Assembly: GCA_027605045.1 (NCBI GenBank)
Contig: JAQFWX010000007.1
Span: forward strand, 1 to 64,000
Direction: 5' to 3'
DNA length: 64,000 nucleotides
Source of the DNA: Phallus indusiatus
Lineage: Eukaryota > Basidiomycota > Agaricomycetes > Phallales > Phallaceae
The translations under genes were made by a program, and so were the position numbers. Shown piece after piece: positions 1-12,539 of this stretch (positions are counted from its first letter, which is position 1; the number at the start of each line of letters is the position of its first letter). The notes under the pieces were generated by a model. That model made no database searches. It was given only the letters and a program-made list of their open reading frames with translations, and was not told where the DNA came from.

Positions 1-236
1 AAAACCCTAAACCCTAAACCCTAAACCCTAAACCCTAAACCCTAAACCCTAAACCCTAAACCCTAAACCCTAAACCCTAAACCCTAAACCCTAAACCCTA
101 AACCCTAAACCCTAACCCTAAACCCTAAACCCTAAACCCTAAACCCTAAACCCTAAACCCTAAACCCTAAACCCTAAACCCTAAAACCCTAAACCCTAAA
201 ACCCTAACCCTAAACCCTAACCCTAAACCCTAAACC
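1..236. repeat. Telomere repeat array, CCCTAAA on the given strand
   Basis: An uninterrupted array of mostly CCCTAAA heptamers runs from base 1, with a few 6-mer (CCCTAA) and 8-mer (CCCTAAAA) variants that cluster at the inner end (about 110-120 and 180-230). The C-rich strand reads inward from the left edge, as expected for a left chromosome end, so the G-strand repeat is TTTAGGG. This is the plant-type heptamer, whereas most studied fungi have TTAGGG. The variants concentrate next to the subtelomere, as is usual for the oldest part of an array. After the last unit the sequence becomes CCCGGGTCTGG and is unique. Confidence 0.97.
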
Positions 237-239
237 CGG

Positions 240-436
240 GTCTGGAGTAAAATCAAAGTCATTTAAAATACGAAAAGAACAACGTACATTGAGAATGAAA
301 AGAAAGGTGAACTATCCGCCACTGACACCAAACTGACACAGCCTAGATTCCGCTGACATAATCTTCAGGCGCGTCGAGAAACTTCACGCAAACGTTCACG
401 CTCTATTTTGTAGAGCAACCGATTGTGTTACATCAT
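240..436. other. Telomere-proximal unique sequence, no gene seen
   Basis: About 200 bp separates the telomere from the first plausible exon. No tandem subtelomeric repeat, helicase domain or other recognisable element is seen here. Confidence 0.5.
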
Positions 437-829
437 ATGTCGCATCATAATCGAAACGTGGATGTTTTGGGAGGGATATTGGAGGCTTCAGAAGGCGAAA
501 TTGAAGCCCCAGGTGTACGGCGGAATTACGATGACGATGGGAATGAATTTGTTCAAAAATCGAGCAAGAAACGCAAGGTAAGTAAGCTGTGCCTGGCAAC
601 AAGTCCCAACCCCCCCAACCCAAGTTAGAAACACGTTCGTTTTCCTGCTATAGTAGACTCGGACTCCGGTGCAAAAAATGGTACGACCGTGGGGCCATCG
701 CGAAAGGCGGACGGTAGAAAATTCAAGCCTCCTAAAGACGGAACACACGTAAATGAAAGCAAAGATTCTCTAATGCATGAGTTAGAAGTGCATGATAATT
801 CACTTGGACTTCCACTGCGGACTCTTTGA
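437..829 (+). CDS. Hypothetical small protein, first reading frame next to the telomere
   Basis: An ATG at 437 opens a 140-nt exon (to 576) followed by a good donor (GTAAGT) and an acceptor CTATAG at about 651. Splicing gives a second open exon to a TGA at 827-829. The product would be about 105 aa, acidic then basic: it contains DDDGNEFVQKSSKKRK, a Lys/Arg stretch resembling a nuclear localisation signal, then a hydrophilic tail. A further open stretch at 826-1030 ends on another donor-like GTAAGT, so the gene may once have continued. No family is recognised. It lies directly beside the telomere but shows no RecQ or telomere-linked helicase motif. It may be a relic. Confidence 0.3.
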
Positions 830-1202
830 TAACTTTTTTTTTGTTCGAATCCGGTGCTGCGACCGGTACTTTCGTCCCAATCACTGTTTTATCGGAGGGA
901 ACTGGTGCCTGCGAGGCCTATGGCATGGTCCAATCGGATAACAAAGGGGCAGAGAACGATGATTACGAGCAAGTCCAGATACCTTTCAGAACGACTGTCA
1001 TCTTGAGGCTTCTCCCTGAAGTGTTTAGACAGTAAGTGACATTTCCGTCGTTTTTATCTGGATATTCCTCATATATTGTTCTCCGGCAACATAAAGGGAG
1101 ATAATGATACAAACCGAATTCGCAATTTATATTTTGGGAACGCCCGCACATTTTTATCAAGAATACTACCTCCCCTTTTACAAGAAGGAAATCATTATGC
1201 GC

Positions 1203-2690
<1,488 letters not shown>

Positions 2691-2695
2691 TTTAA

Positions 2696-3160
2696 GATGC
2701 GGTGAGGAAAGAACGGGATCGTGCGTCGATGTGGGAGAAGAGTTTGAGTACCGTTGTTAGAGAGGGTACGATGCTCGAGGACGAGATCAGGCAGAAGGAA
2801 TGGCGAAGTCGGCGAGACGAAGAAGCCTAACAGTAAACAATGAAACTGGATCCGTTACACTGCATCAGAAGCCTACGAGAGTCACATGCATTACTTGGTG
2901 TTGTAAATGCGATGTTGTAGATGCGATGTCAACATCTCAACCGTCCCTGCCTACATCCCCTACTTCTCCAACCTCACTTGAGACACCCATCGCACCCGTC
3001 GAAAAGGCCGTGGTATCCCATCCGATCACAATCACTTCCACTCTATCAGCTCAACCGAACCAGTCATACTATGTTCGGACGAAAACACATTCCACGGACA
3101 TATATATTTTTCTCTTTTCTCTCCAAGCAGTCTGTTTTTCGTGTTTGTCTGGAACTTAAT
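2696..3160 (+). pseudogene. Relic exons of an unknown coiled-coil / Ser-Thr-Pro-rich protein
   Basis: From about 2696 to 2829 the plus strand reads a heptad-like charged helix (KERDRASMWEKSLS... REGTMLEDEIRQKEW) ending in a stop. From 2925 another frame reads a low-complexity Ser/Thr/Pro stretch (SLPTSPTSPTSLETPIAP). Both have the composition of true coding sequence, but they are in different frames and no splice path joins them convincingly. The family is unknown. It may be part of one decayed gene. Confidence 0.25.
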
Positions 3161-3399
3161 TCCAATCCTCTTCATTTGCATGTTACATTGATAACGTCAG
3201 TTATATACGATGTTTTTCTACCCATCCAACTGGGGACAGGTTTCACGACTCCACCGTGGCTGATACCTCCGGCGTTTAACTGCCATATCGATATTCATTC
3301 TTTAAGTGTATTCATTCCGTCCATTGAAAGAATATTCTCACGAACATCAAGGCTTCCGTTGATGTCCTTTAAAGGAGTCATATTTGCATAATTCACTGC

Positions 3400-4680
3400 G
3401 AGGCTTCCTCAGCTTCTCCAAGAAGTTTTACATAAACATGTTCTTTCGGACATGATGCTCAACAATCCTAAAACAGCAATGTGGCCTCGCGGAATAGAAT
3501 GAATTGTTCGCGATAGAAGCTGCTAATTAATATAACAGTGTAGATCATGGATACACGTCTGAACGGTGAATGAAATTTTAAATTTTCTCTCTTTCTCCGC
3601 CCACATCCATTACTTTTAAGATACAAACGTACCATAGATACCAACACCTACGGGAATCCCTTCCCATTAGAAGCGATGACCGGCCTAGTACAGGTTTATG
3701 GCAGGTTTGTCTCAATGAGCCGACAAGTATGTTACAGCGAATGGTAGGCTTGAGTTCGGCTAGAACTTGGCTCGGTAGGCTAATGATTGACGTGCGTGTG
3801 GCTGGGGATAGAAAGTTCTCAGAATACCGTAAGTAGTCTAGTTATCGTTCGTTTATCTTAGTTTTGCTCATGGAACTACGACAGTGGATGCTACGGGTAC
3901 TGAAACCGACCCTCATAAACGTCTGGCATACGTAGCAGCGTTTGCCCAGCTCCAATCTGACGGGAAGCGTTGGATTGCTCCTCTTAATACCCTTGTATAA
4001 AACTTGGTCCGTCATAATGCACCACCGAGCCCAGACATGGAGCTGAGAAATTGGACTCAATATTAATGGCAAAAATCAAGACTCGGTTTCTCTATATGCT
4101 CTGGACGAGGCCAAACTAAGAAACAGCAAGACTTATTCCTACTTTGTTCAATGTTCTCTTCTTTCAATTGATTTCTTTTTTTTCTTAACTTAGGTATCTT
4201 CATGAGTACGCCCTTGGCTGCCGGTCGTTTGGGTAATCCGTAACGGCAACTTGGACAATATCTCAATCTTTCTCTCTACTGTCATCCTAGCCACGGCCCC
4301 TCTTGCACGCTTGTAGCAAGTGTCTCCATGAACTTGCATTGAACTACATTGGTCAGATATTCGCCGGTTTAACTTCCCATCCGCTCATTGGGTCCTTATA
4401 CGCACTTCTTAATATTCTTATACTTGTGCTGTGGCCGTTGGATCTCGTTCGCGATTTTGAGCTGCTGGTTCATGATGCTGAACGCATGGCCAGTGCATGT
4501 GGAAGATTTAATAAACCGAGATGATATGCTTATTTGACAAGGCTGGTTGGTTATTGCTCCAATTACAACGCACTGTCTCGATTCTTGTTAATCTACCTGC
4601 TCAGTTGTACATCATACGTGCTAACGAGACAACTTTGGTGTTGTTTCTCCTCCATATTTCTATGACCAAGGTTTTTGCTC
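3400..4680. other. No gene recognised
   Basis: Only short fortuitous frames are seen in this stretch. There are no motifs, repeats or RNA genes that can be supported. Confidence 0.4.
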
Positions 4681-4689
4681 GACGACTTG

Positions 4690-5018
4690 ATTTTGAATAC
4701 AGACTCAAATTAGGCGCGGGCTCCATAGCGCCTTCTCCCCATCGGACACCTTCGTCCAGGCTCTCGACATCGCAGTTGATGCCGTTCCTACGGGCCACAC
4801 TTCAGCAGTTGCATCATCTGGTGGCAATTCTTCGGACATTCTTATCCTTCAAACGAACTTTCACGGCATCATAACCGCAGCTATGGGTGAACGCGGCATT
4901 TCAGCTGTATCGTCCATCTCTTTGAACGAAGGCTCCAAAACCAAGCTTCGTTTGAGAAACAACGCGACAAGGAAAAGATTGGTCAAGCTATACCTCGGAC
5001 CAGAGACACCTGGTTAGG
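4690..5018 (+). pseudogene. Relic exon of an unknown protein
   Basis: A plus-strand frame with clean coding character runs from about 4700 to a stop near 5018. It includes HSAFSPSDTFVQALDIAVDA, then FHGIITAAMGERGIS and a basic end KLYLGPETPG. The frame immediately upstream (4521-4700) is open but in a different phase. No family could be assigned. Confidence 0.2.
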
Positions 5019-5613
5019 TTCCATCGAGGTTGTCTATCCTTACCTGACCCGCCTTGGCGAGTGGGAGATTGAGTGCAGTCATGATTGCCGGTCCATGATT
5101 TCATTCTTTGTGATCTTAAGCTTTCTCTTAAACTTAATATAGTACCTTCTGCATCTCATGCTTATGCTATCCTCGAAATCGAATACCACTATTTCTGCAT
5201 GATGTTCGTCGCACATTGCACTCTGACGCTTTGTCACTCGTGTCCCTTGATGTCAGCGCCAGACGAGATAAAGCATGCTTGACGGTCTTGGAGCGTGACG
5301 GGAAACAAGAGTACACGCGCTACCATAAGGCTCTTCAACAAATTCTCTGCCTGTCTCCTCCCACTTCCATCCTCCTATCTCCCACGAACGGGACATGCAC
5401 ACGTTCTGCAGAGGGAAATCTTCTTTAGCTGTATTTTCGTCAGTCCCAGATCGTCTCTATGCCACGGCTGTGCTAGTCGTTATGCTCGTCTTGCGTCATC
5501 AGGTGGCTTCTTCAGATCACAGGCACCATATAACTGCAATCCCTTAAGTGAATAGTTTTTATTATTCTCTTCAAAATTTAGACTAATGCCCGAGCGTAGA
5601 TCCAAATGTACCA

Positions 5614-6570
5614 GTGAATAATAATGCAGAATCAACGGCGTCGCGAAACATGGGCTGTCTTTGTGCGCATCGTAAAACGAAAGAAAATCAATCTAGTTTG
5701 AAATCTATATCTTCTCCTAAATCGATCAATACAAAGGGAAAGACCGCCCAAGAACATCATGGTACTGTATCGAGATCACGCCCCAACAACAGCAAAGCTC
5801 CATTGGCATCTCGGAATCCAAAGTCTCATGCTCTCCTTACTCTTGTCAGCCCTTTTTTTTATTTCTTCTTCGTCGTATTTGACCTTTGATTTCAATATTT
5901 CAGATATTCACCCCGGTGGATCAGGCAGATTACCTTGCCACCTCTTGATACAACAACAACAGCTGGCTTTCCGCCTTTTGGTGCGCTTCACAGCTCTCTT
6001 TTCTACGTGGCGGATCTGGCATACTAACAGTTTATGTATAGCTCTTCCTTCTGAAACTGCTGCCCCAAGTTCAATAGCGAAAGGAAAAAGCAGAGATAGA
6101 ACGGCTCGTACGCCTGTTGGACCAGCTTCTTTCGTCCCACCACAGTAGGAACAGCAAGATAGGAAGTTCAAGCAGCATCGCCCGCAAATCATTACTCATT
6201 CTGATTCTCCGGAATGTTTTATGGATCTAAATGATAATGATAATGACATTGGGAGTCCTGTCAGCAGCGTTGTATATCGGGACGAGGCTCTTCAATGTCG
6301 GGAGAAGAATGTGGGCGACTACACCCTACTATTCTATTTCTCCATCTCCTTTGTATGCCATGATTCTGCGGTCTATGACATTATGCCCAAGCCTATGACT
6401 TCGCTGGTCGTCGTCATCATCATCATCTTCCGAACAGAGTTTGACAATTCATCATTCACCGTCGACAGCGTCTCTTGCACTATCGATCGCATCTCTTTGA
6501 ACGACCTCGACATCTCTGGACGAGTTTATTCACCCTTATTCGTATGATGCTCAAGAATCTCAGCAGGGTT
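5614..6570 (+). other. Patchy open frames, no recognised gene
   Basis: Several open plus-strand stretches are Ser/Lys-rich or Asp/Asn-rich (5614-5850, 6050-6148, 6221-6330). GT and AG signals occur between them, but no convincing gene model or domain emerges. They may be remnants of a low-complexity protein. Confidence 0.2.
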
Positions 6571-7109
6571 CGACAGGACCTCCGAGCAAGAAAAGCGTAA
6601 GAAAACGGATAAACTCGTCAGGTACCTCGGTTTTTGGGCGATTCTGTGCCTGTTGAATTGGTTTTGGGTGAATGTTACGCTTTTAAAGATGGCAAACACC
6701 TATAGTAAAAAGCCGCTTTGGATGAGGAGAAAAAGAGTAGTTCTGATGCGGCGTTGCCTGGACATGATCGTAAAAAGGATGATCTTGATTCTGAGGAGCG
6801 TGTTAGGCGTGTTAAGAGGGGTGTAAGGATGGAGCAGGTGCGTTTTTTTCATTTCTTCTTCTCAGTCGTTGTTCTTAGTGTTTTATTCTGATTATAGATG
6901 TTTGGAACGCGTCCTCCGTCTTATATGTATTTGGTTCATGCACGAACCACATCGAATACGACATCTAACTCGCCGGACCGTCCATTGACATCCCTTATAT
7001 CTCTGATGTCTTCTTCTCAAATCAGATCGCAAGTAATGTGTATTCGTCATTCAAAGGCAAATCGAAACATGTCGTGACAGGTTCGGTTGAATCTCATGTC
7101 TATACGTTT

Positions 7110-7750
7110 ATACATCGAGCACTGGAAGCGTCTGCGCCTGGTGGTTCATTGGATCATTCGTTATCGAAAACTAGAGCTGGAAGAGACTTTACTTCGCTGC
7201 CGTATTTGTTTATACCTCTTCCTAATCAGATTGGCCCCACAGTGGGGCACTGGTTCTTCACAACAACAACCATCTAGACGACGTGGGAATGGAGACTCTA
7301 ACAAGTTGCTTCTGGTCAAGGTATACCTGTCAGTGGTCGTCTTCGAGATGAATCTGAGAATTTAGATGTTGCCAATGTAATTCTTTCGACACCTACATGC
7401 AGTATCGACGGTCATTGATATCTTTCGGGGATATTGTCATACTGTCAATAAGGTCAGTGTTAAATTACACTCATTTGTAAGCCCATCGATAACGTTTTTT
7501 CTCTTTCATTTAGGAAAAATAAAGCGTCTCTTGTCTTGTAGAGGTTCATCAATATCTTCAACCGCCTCCACACTCTGCCTCTCATATGGGTCTGGACTAC
7601 GAAGACTATGACAGCGATGATACTGACAATGAAGACTTTAAGGAGTCAAGCTCCTCAAGAAGAAACAAACAAAACGACGCACCGGTTACTCCAACACAAC
7701 TGCCAATGCTCCTCCTCATTCAATGAAAGGAGAGCCGTCTCCAATAACCC
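7110..7750 (+). repeat. Dispersed duplicated block A, copy 1
   Basis: This stretch is clearly homologous to 22,690-23,265. Shared runs include GCTGGAAGA(G)CTT-ACTTCGCTGCCGT, GGAGACTCTAACAAG..., GTAAGCC(C)AT(C)GATAACG and the 3' run CTCTCATATGGGTCTGG followed by an acidic stretch. The original reading frame seems to include FTSLPYLFxPxxxQIG and a later DYEDYDSDDTDNEDF segment. It was therefore an exon-intron gene of unknown family, now broken by stops and shifts in both copies. Downstream (about 7800-8090) further coding-like scraps (LADIPGYYNTP, FPGVKDRDLFGEILESIETG) continue only in this copy. Confidence 0.7.
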
Positions 7751-8272
7751 CCTTTTTCTCGTCGTCAGTTACCTTACCATCCCGAATTTCGACTTCTTTC
7801 GTTTCAACAGAACATCAACGCTTTCTTCACTCAGCACACTCAGACTGCTACTAGCTTTTCTACAAGACTGGCCGATATACCTGGGTACTATAATACACCC
7901 TGCTCCGAAGCCGAAGGGCGTGCTGATTGTTTGAAGTGCATTGTCGTCGCGCGGCTAAGCTGGCCAACTTTCCTGGAGTCAAGGACCGCGATTTGTTTGG
8001 AGAAATTCTGGAGAGCATTGAGACTGGTATCATGAAGGATGTTAAGGCGGGGCGAATCGGTCTCGTATATCTTTAAGTAATATGCTCTTTTCTTTCTTTC
8101 TTTCCAACTATTCATGTTCACCGCCGATCCATCCTTTTTAACACAGGAATACCGTCGGAATTAATCACAGGATTCTCCAATAAAAAAGTTATGTTGGTAT
8201 GATGTTCAATACTATCTACTATCCTGCTTGGTTGCTTATTTGCAAAACATTCAGTTCGTCATTTGCCTAGTC

Positions 8273-8592
8273 AAAGAAGTAAAGCTATCATTCAAGAATG
8301 TCGTAATCTTTAATATGGACGAGTATGTTGGATTAACCGAAATATTATAAGGAGAGCTATCGTGCGTTTATGTGAGTGCGCTCCGGTTAGTATTGAGAAA
8401 CCGAAAGCCAATTGGACTCCCGTTCACAGCACTCCCTTATCGTTTCCCTTATCGTTTCAGATGAAGATTTTTCCGCAGGTACTACGCGATTATATTAAAA
8501 TGACAATGGTGTATCTTCTCTTTTATTAAGAATTACGCGTCAAGACAGTCAAATATTTCAAATGCATCGAACGCGTGCAAGTGGAATTCGAA
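8273..8592 (+). pseudogene. Glucosamine-6-phosphate deaminase (NagB-like) relic with the middle deleted
   Basis: Two pieces of one enzyme lie in order on the plus strand. Bases 8273-8336 read KEVKLSFKNVVIFNMDEYVG, matching the SFKNVVTFNMDEY block of GlcN-6-P deaminase/isomerase that carries an active-site Asp. Bases 8533-8592 read LRVKTVKYFKCIERVQ, matching the family's C-terminal LxVKTVKYFKxIE motif. In a functional enzyme these are separated by about 180 residues; here only about 195 bp lies between them, so the catalytic centre is gone. A stop follows the first block. The intact enzyme would convert GlcN-6-P to fructose-6-P plus ammonia, the step after the deacetylase whose copies occur further into this window. 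Confidence 0.85.
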
Positions 8593-8639
8593 CCCTCGCA
8601 CAATCTCCGGGAAAAGGGTTTCCCTAGCCCAAATACGAA

Positions 8640-9740
8640 TACATCTAGCATGGAAATAAAGTCGTTATGACTAACTTGACACTTTCTAGAACGATATGAC
8701 AAGGAACTGGAGGGTTTAGCTATAGAGTATCATTTTCGAGAACGGTAATCGGCTCTTCTTGTAAGCTGATCAGGGAAAAATTGTGGTATCACATTACATT
8801 CTATGACATACTATCTGTTATATACATCATGGAATATAGATCGCAAATACATTCATCCTTGCACATTACTAAGGGTCAATGTTTTTACAATGCTTCAAAT
8901 GGACGTCTCGACGCGACAATGTTAACATATTAATACTCGATCCGTATCTTGCTTTCAGGATGAAATTTGCACGGCAAATATATACAAAACCACAAAAACG
9001 ATGATGCTAAGGACTGTACATCTTTTTCATCAAACACCTTTACGCCTCAACCTGTCGACGGCCAAAGTTGTTGGCTGTCGGACATCACTGGACATCACTA
9101 GTGCTTTCAAGCTATCGCCATTACTGTCATTGCTCTGCTTGCGGTTCATCCAAAGTTCATCGCTTTACTCGCCTCGATCCAACGAGCGATATTCCTGGCC
9201 CGTGGATACTCGCACGTCGATCGGCTTCACAAGTAAAGGTTAGTGTTCCATATTGCGCTCGACTCTGGAAGGAGAGAAATATCACCATTCCATTCGGTAG
9301 ATATACGGCCCAAAAAAACCTAGTTATAGAGTCCTCGCCCATCCCTTCAGCCACGCAGTGTCAAACAGTTCGAAGGACGGATTCGAGAACTTGACGACTA
9401 CCTACAGCAGCGAAAAAGTACTTTTAGAACAAAAGGATTACGAGCACGAAAGCCTACCACCTGTGGGCAAGCGCTTGTGGTGATGCAACCGATGTTTTTT
9501 TTTTTGGGGGGGGAGGGGGATTTTTGGCGACCGTGGTTGGTCTTTGCTGGTTGAATTTTCATTGACCGCGCCGGACAGTACGGCAGCTAGGTCATAGCGA
9601 TGCTGATGGTCAATCGAAACGGACACGTTTTCTAGATTGACATCGCTGACTTGGTGGGACATGACGGTATGATGATGAACGTGAACTAGATCATATAGGT
9701 CACAAAGCGGAGACTGAACGTATTGAACATTTGAACTCCG
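8640..9740. other. No gene recognised; contains poly-T/poly-G tract
   Basis: A few open frames (9001-9243, 9068-9394 on plus) have no recognisable domain. A T-run followed by a G-run (about 9494-9520) is the only notable low-complexity feature. Confidence 0.35.
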
Positions 9741-9750
9741 AACCGTAACC

Positions 9751-10552
9751 CTAAGTACAATTTTTCAGCAGCTGGATTGTCCGATAGGTCAAGGAGATAT
9801 GCAACCGAATTAACTGAAGCAGAAACACGCCATGGAGCGGAATCTCTTCGAAATATTCAATTCTGTTGACCCAGCTTTGGCGTGTTAGTTGGATATAGCC
9901 TGCGGCGGAGTACATGGCTTGTTTGGTACTATTGCGCTTCAATAATGGATTTTGGCTTTCTTCCGAAGAACGATGATCATGTATGATTTCGGTTGCAATT
10001 GCATCTCCATCTCCATCCATATTGGAAAATTGAGGTCGCTTCCTAGGCACTAACGAAGTCGTATTTCCGGGAGTGCATACGGCATCAGTGTACAGAGAAG
10101 TCTCTGAGTACGTGTACGGGATTGGTGCTGAAGAAGTTCCTACAGACGGATCCGTTTGAAGATTGATGCCAATGGGAATAGCTGCGTCGGCGGACGACGA
10201 AGTAATAGGACGCGGACTTGGAGAAGGAGATTGCTCTTGAAAATATTGCGCCACAAAATAAGCAAACTTGTCAAAATTCAACCATTTTGGCGCATTTTCA
10301 TACGAATAAATAGTTGGGCATGCTTGAAAAACTTGGAATGGGATACACTGTGTCGCAAAAAAAGATCAACGAACACGGTCTGTTGACTGGTACTATCCTT
10401 ATCCTTGCCTTATCACAATAGACTCTGACAACCTCTTCGCTTACAGCTTGCTCGAGTTGCTCGAGTGAGTGTAATCCCGGGCTCGACGTTGAGATTGAAG
10501 TTGAAGCGGAAGGAGATAGAACCGCTAACGCTAACATTGGCAGGCAGTGCAT
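9751..10552 (-). CDS. Hypothetical protein, possibly two exons
   Basis: The minus strand carries an open frame of 176 codons to 9751. It extends upstream as CPTIYSYENAPKWLNFDKFA and contains a Ser/Pro-rich segment, a Met/Asp/Gly stretch and a Leu-rich end. A second frame at 10,298-10,552 starts MHCLPMLALAVLSPSAS (signal-like or simply hydrophobic) and carries LHSLEQLEQAVSEEVVRVYC. The two are in different phases and could be joined by an intron in 10,320-10,420, but no convincing donor was found. Coding character is good and no stop interrupts the long exon. Family unknown. It is one of the few possibly intact genes in the first 24 kb. Confidence 0.35.
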
Positions 10553-10698
10553 TCATCTCGACTGAGGAAGTCAGTGATTAGGTCATCACTTATCATCAGC
10601 CAAAGACCATCAGGTACGCAGAAGTGAGTTTGTATTGTATCATTTATTTTATTGTGTGTATGTACATATAAATTAAGCAAATGATGTGGATGTAAAAA

Positions 10699-11668
10699 TT
10701 ACAGCATGCTAAGAAAGAAAGATTTGTCAAAGTCCGTCTTAGACTCACAGACAACAAGCCTCGAGATCACCAATGCAACTTGTGGGTATAGCAATGGTAG
10801 GTAGCCATTCGGATTCTTGGAAAAATACTGTTGATGATGAGCTGGTCATTCGCGCCATGGTCCGGCATTCTCAATCTTTGTAACAATTGTTTTTCCTTTT
10901 GGATCGAAATGCTTGGCTTGAACTTCCGCAGAGACATGTCAAGCAATCTCGACCTGTTCATCCGAGACAGTGAAGATGGCTGAACGGTAGTCTTTGCATT
11001 GCCTTGATGGTTTAACATTGTGAGATCATGAAAACGGTAGAAGAATTCTGGATTAAGGTAATGTAAGGATTAGAGGGTTTTAAATAGATCGTGTAAGCTT
11101 ACCGACTAATTCAGCGTAGCTGACAATGGATGGGTCAAATACTACACGACAGGCTTCAGCGGATCCTGCGCCTTTCATGGTGTCGTTTGGTGGATTTGTG
11201 ACATCTTTGACACCATTAATGATTCCCACAGAGGTACTGATGATACCCTTGTTCTCTTTTGGGGGGTAATGCTAGAGAAGGAAAACGCAAGTGAAGGTCA
11301 GACTCGGACGTTGTGGCGGAAAGAAGAACGGCCTTGAAGTACCTTCAAAACATATGTTCGGTTCCCCAGAAGCCTGCGCAGTGAGATTAGGTTTGACGTT
11401 GAGTGACAATGACTATGGCTAGAACTTACATTCAGCGCCGAAGATGGCAACTTGAGGTTCTGTTGACAAAGTTTGAGCCTAGGTTCCTTTCGTCAGATAA
11501 GAGTAAACCGGCTTTACCTGGTTTTTTCATCATGTCAGTTGACATTTCCGAAGTCATATTCTTCATATCCATGTCATTCGACATGGCTGCACTCTTGTCC
11601 ATGGACATATGATCCATTCCCATATTATCGTTTTTCATCATGCCAGGCTCCATATCATCTTTCTTCAT
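10699..11668 (-). pseudogene. Peptide-methionine (S)-S-oxide reductase (MsrA-like) with Met-rich leader, broken
   Basis: MsrA reduces methionine-S-sulfoxide in proteins. On the minus strand a first exon at 11,668-11,517 encodes about 50 residues extremely rich in Met and Asp (MKNDNMGMDHMSMDKSAAM). After an intron, PQVAIFGAE joins across a second intron to form GAECFWGTEHMF, with the catalytic Cys codon itself split TGC. A one-base loss turns the expected Leu into TGA. Later pieces are clear: HYPPKENKGIISTSVG, SAEACRVVFDPSIVSYAELV, FFYRFHD-TMLN-QGN, FTVSDEQVEIA, GKTIVTKIENAGPW and HHQQYFSKNPNGY. Another stop precedes AHHQQY, and a small deletion removes the expected GTQ before YRSAIF. Introns are retained. 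Decayed gene. Confidence 0.9.
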
Positions 11669-11669
11669 A

Positions 11670-11888
11670 TGCCGTTCTCCGTCGCTTCATCAACCGGCGT
11701 ACGCCAGTGCTTGCAAAAGAATCAGTAGCAACATCGTTACGGCCTGTTCATCCTCCCCTTCGTCTTTGGTTGTCACCAATGATGGTTTAGCGAGCTCAAG
11801 TTCTGGCGCGACAGCTGGTTGTCCGGGGCATTCCAGTTCCCAAAAGAGGTTAACCAATGCTGCAACGACTAAGGAGAAGAAAGAATGA
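11670..11888 (-). other. Possible 5' exon upstream of the MsrA relic
   Basis: Reading toward the MsrA relic, the minus strand from about 11,870 gives LVVAALVNLFWELECPGQP, a stretch resembling a signal or membrane segment, then an acidic segment and a hydrophobic MLLLILLQALAYAG before a stop. It could be a secretory leader of the same gene or an unrelated frame. Confidence 0.2.
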
Positions 11889-11889
11889 G

Positions 11890-12450
11890 CAGGAGGAAGG
11901 AAGAAATCCCGGTAACAAATGAAAAGGTTTGAAATGACAACCTCACACTTTGTAGAACAGACAATCTCTTTTCACGTAATCAGTGTACGACCAACACGAT
12001 GCCTCTTCATGTCGTAGTCACCGAGCTCGGTTCATGTCATTTGAGAGTGTTAAATCTTGTCTCAAATCTTTGACGGTATAGAAATACTAACACGGATAAC
12101 ATCAGAAAGCTGTTTGAAAATAAGAACATTACCCGTTTAGCGAATCTGAAGCAGTGAATTGAGGTAGTAAGTGTTGGCTAACTAATTTAATCCTCGATGC
12201 CATTCAGGATGGGAAGTTTGCCTAGTATCACCAACTGCAACTTAAATTGAAAAAAAGAGTTGACCATTAAAAGGTTTACATAAACGTACGGTTGTCACCA
12301 GTCTCCGCCACTATCCGCAAACATCCACACCCCCGATGCTTGCGATAGCGCTCAAAATAGCTTGCTTCTGTTCAGAACTAGCAAGCTGATTAACAATCTA
12401 GAAAAGAGAGAACTTCGTATTCAATATCCTAAACAAACCAAAGCGAAAGA
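11890..12450. other. No gene recognised
   Basis: No coherent coding model is visible. The minus-strand scrap IVNQLASSEQKQAILSAIAS (about 12,320-12,395) looks coding but was not identified. Confidence 0.3.
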
Positions 12451-12539
12451 AGACAAAATGGGCACTAACCCGGGGTTCATAGATCTTAATCAGCATCCAT
12501 TCCTCCACATCAAAAGGAACTTCCAAGGCACTATAAGCT

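Noticed and set aside
8560..8660. tRNA-like B-box (GGTTCGAATTC) on the minus strand with a GGG-loop-CCC hairpin upstream
   Set aside because: No acceptor stem pairs, the T-stem does not pair properly, and the region overlaps the C-terminal piece of the deaminase relic.
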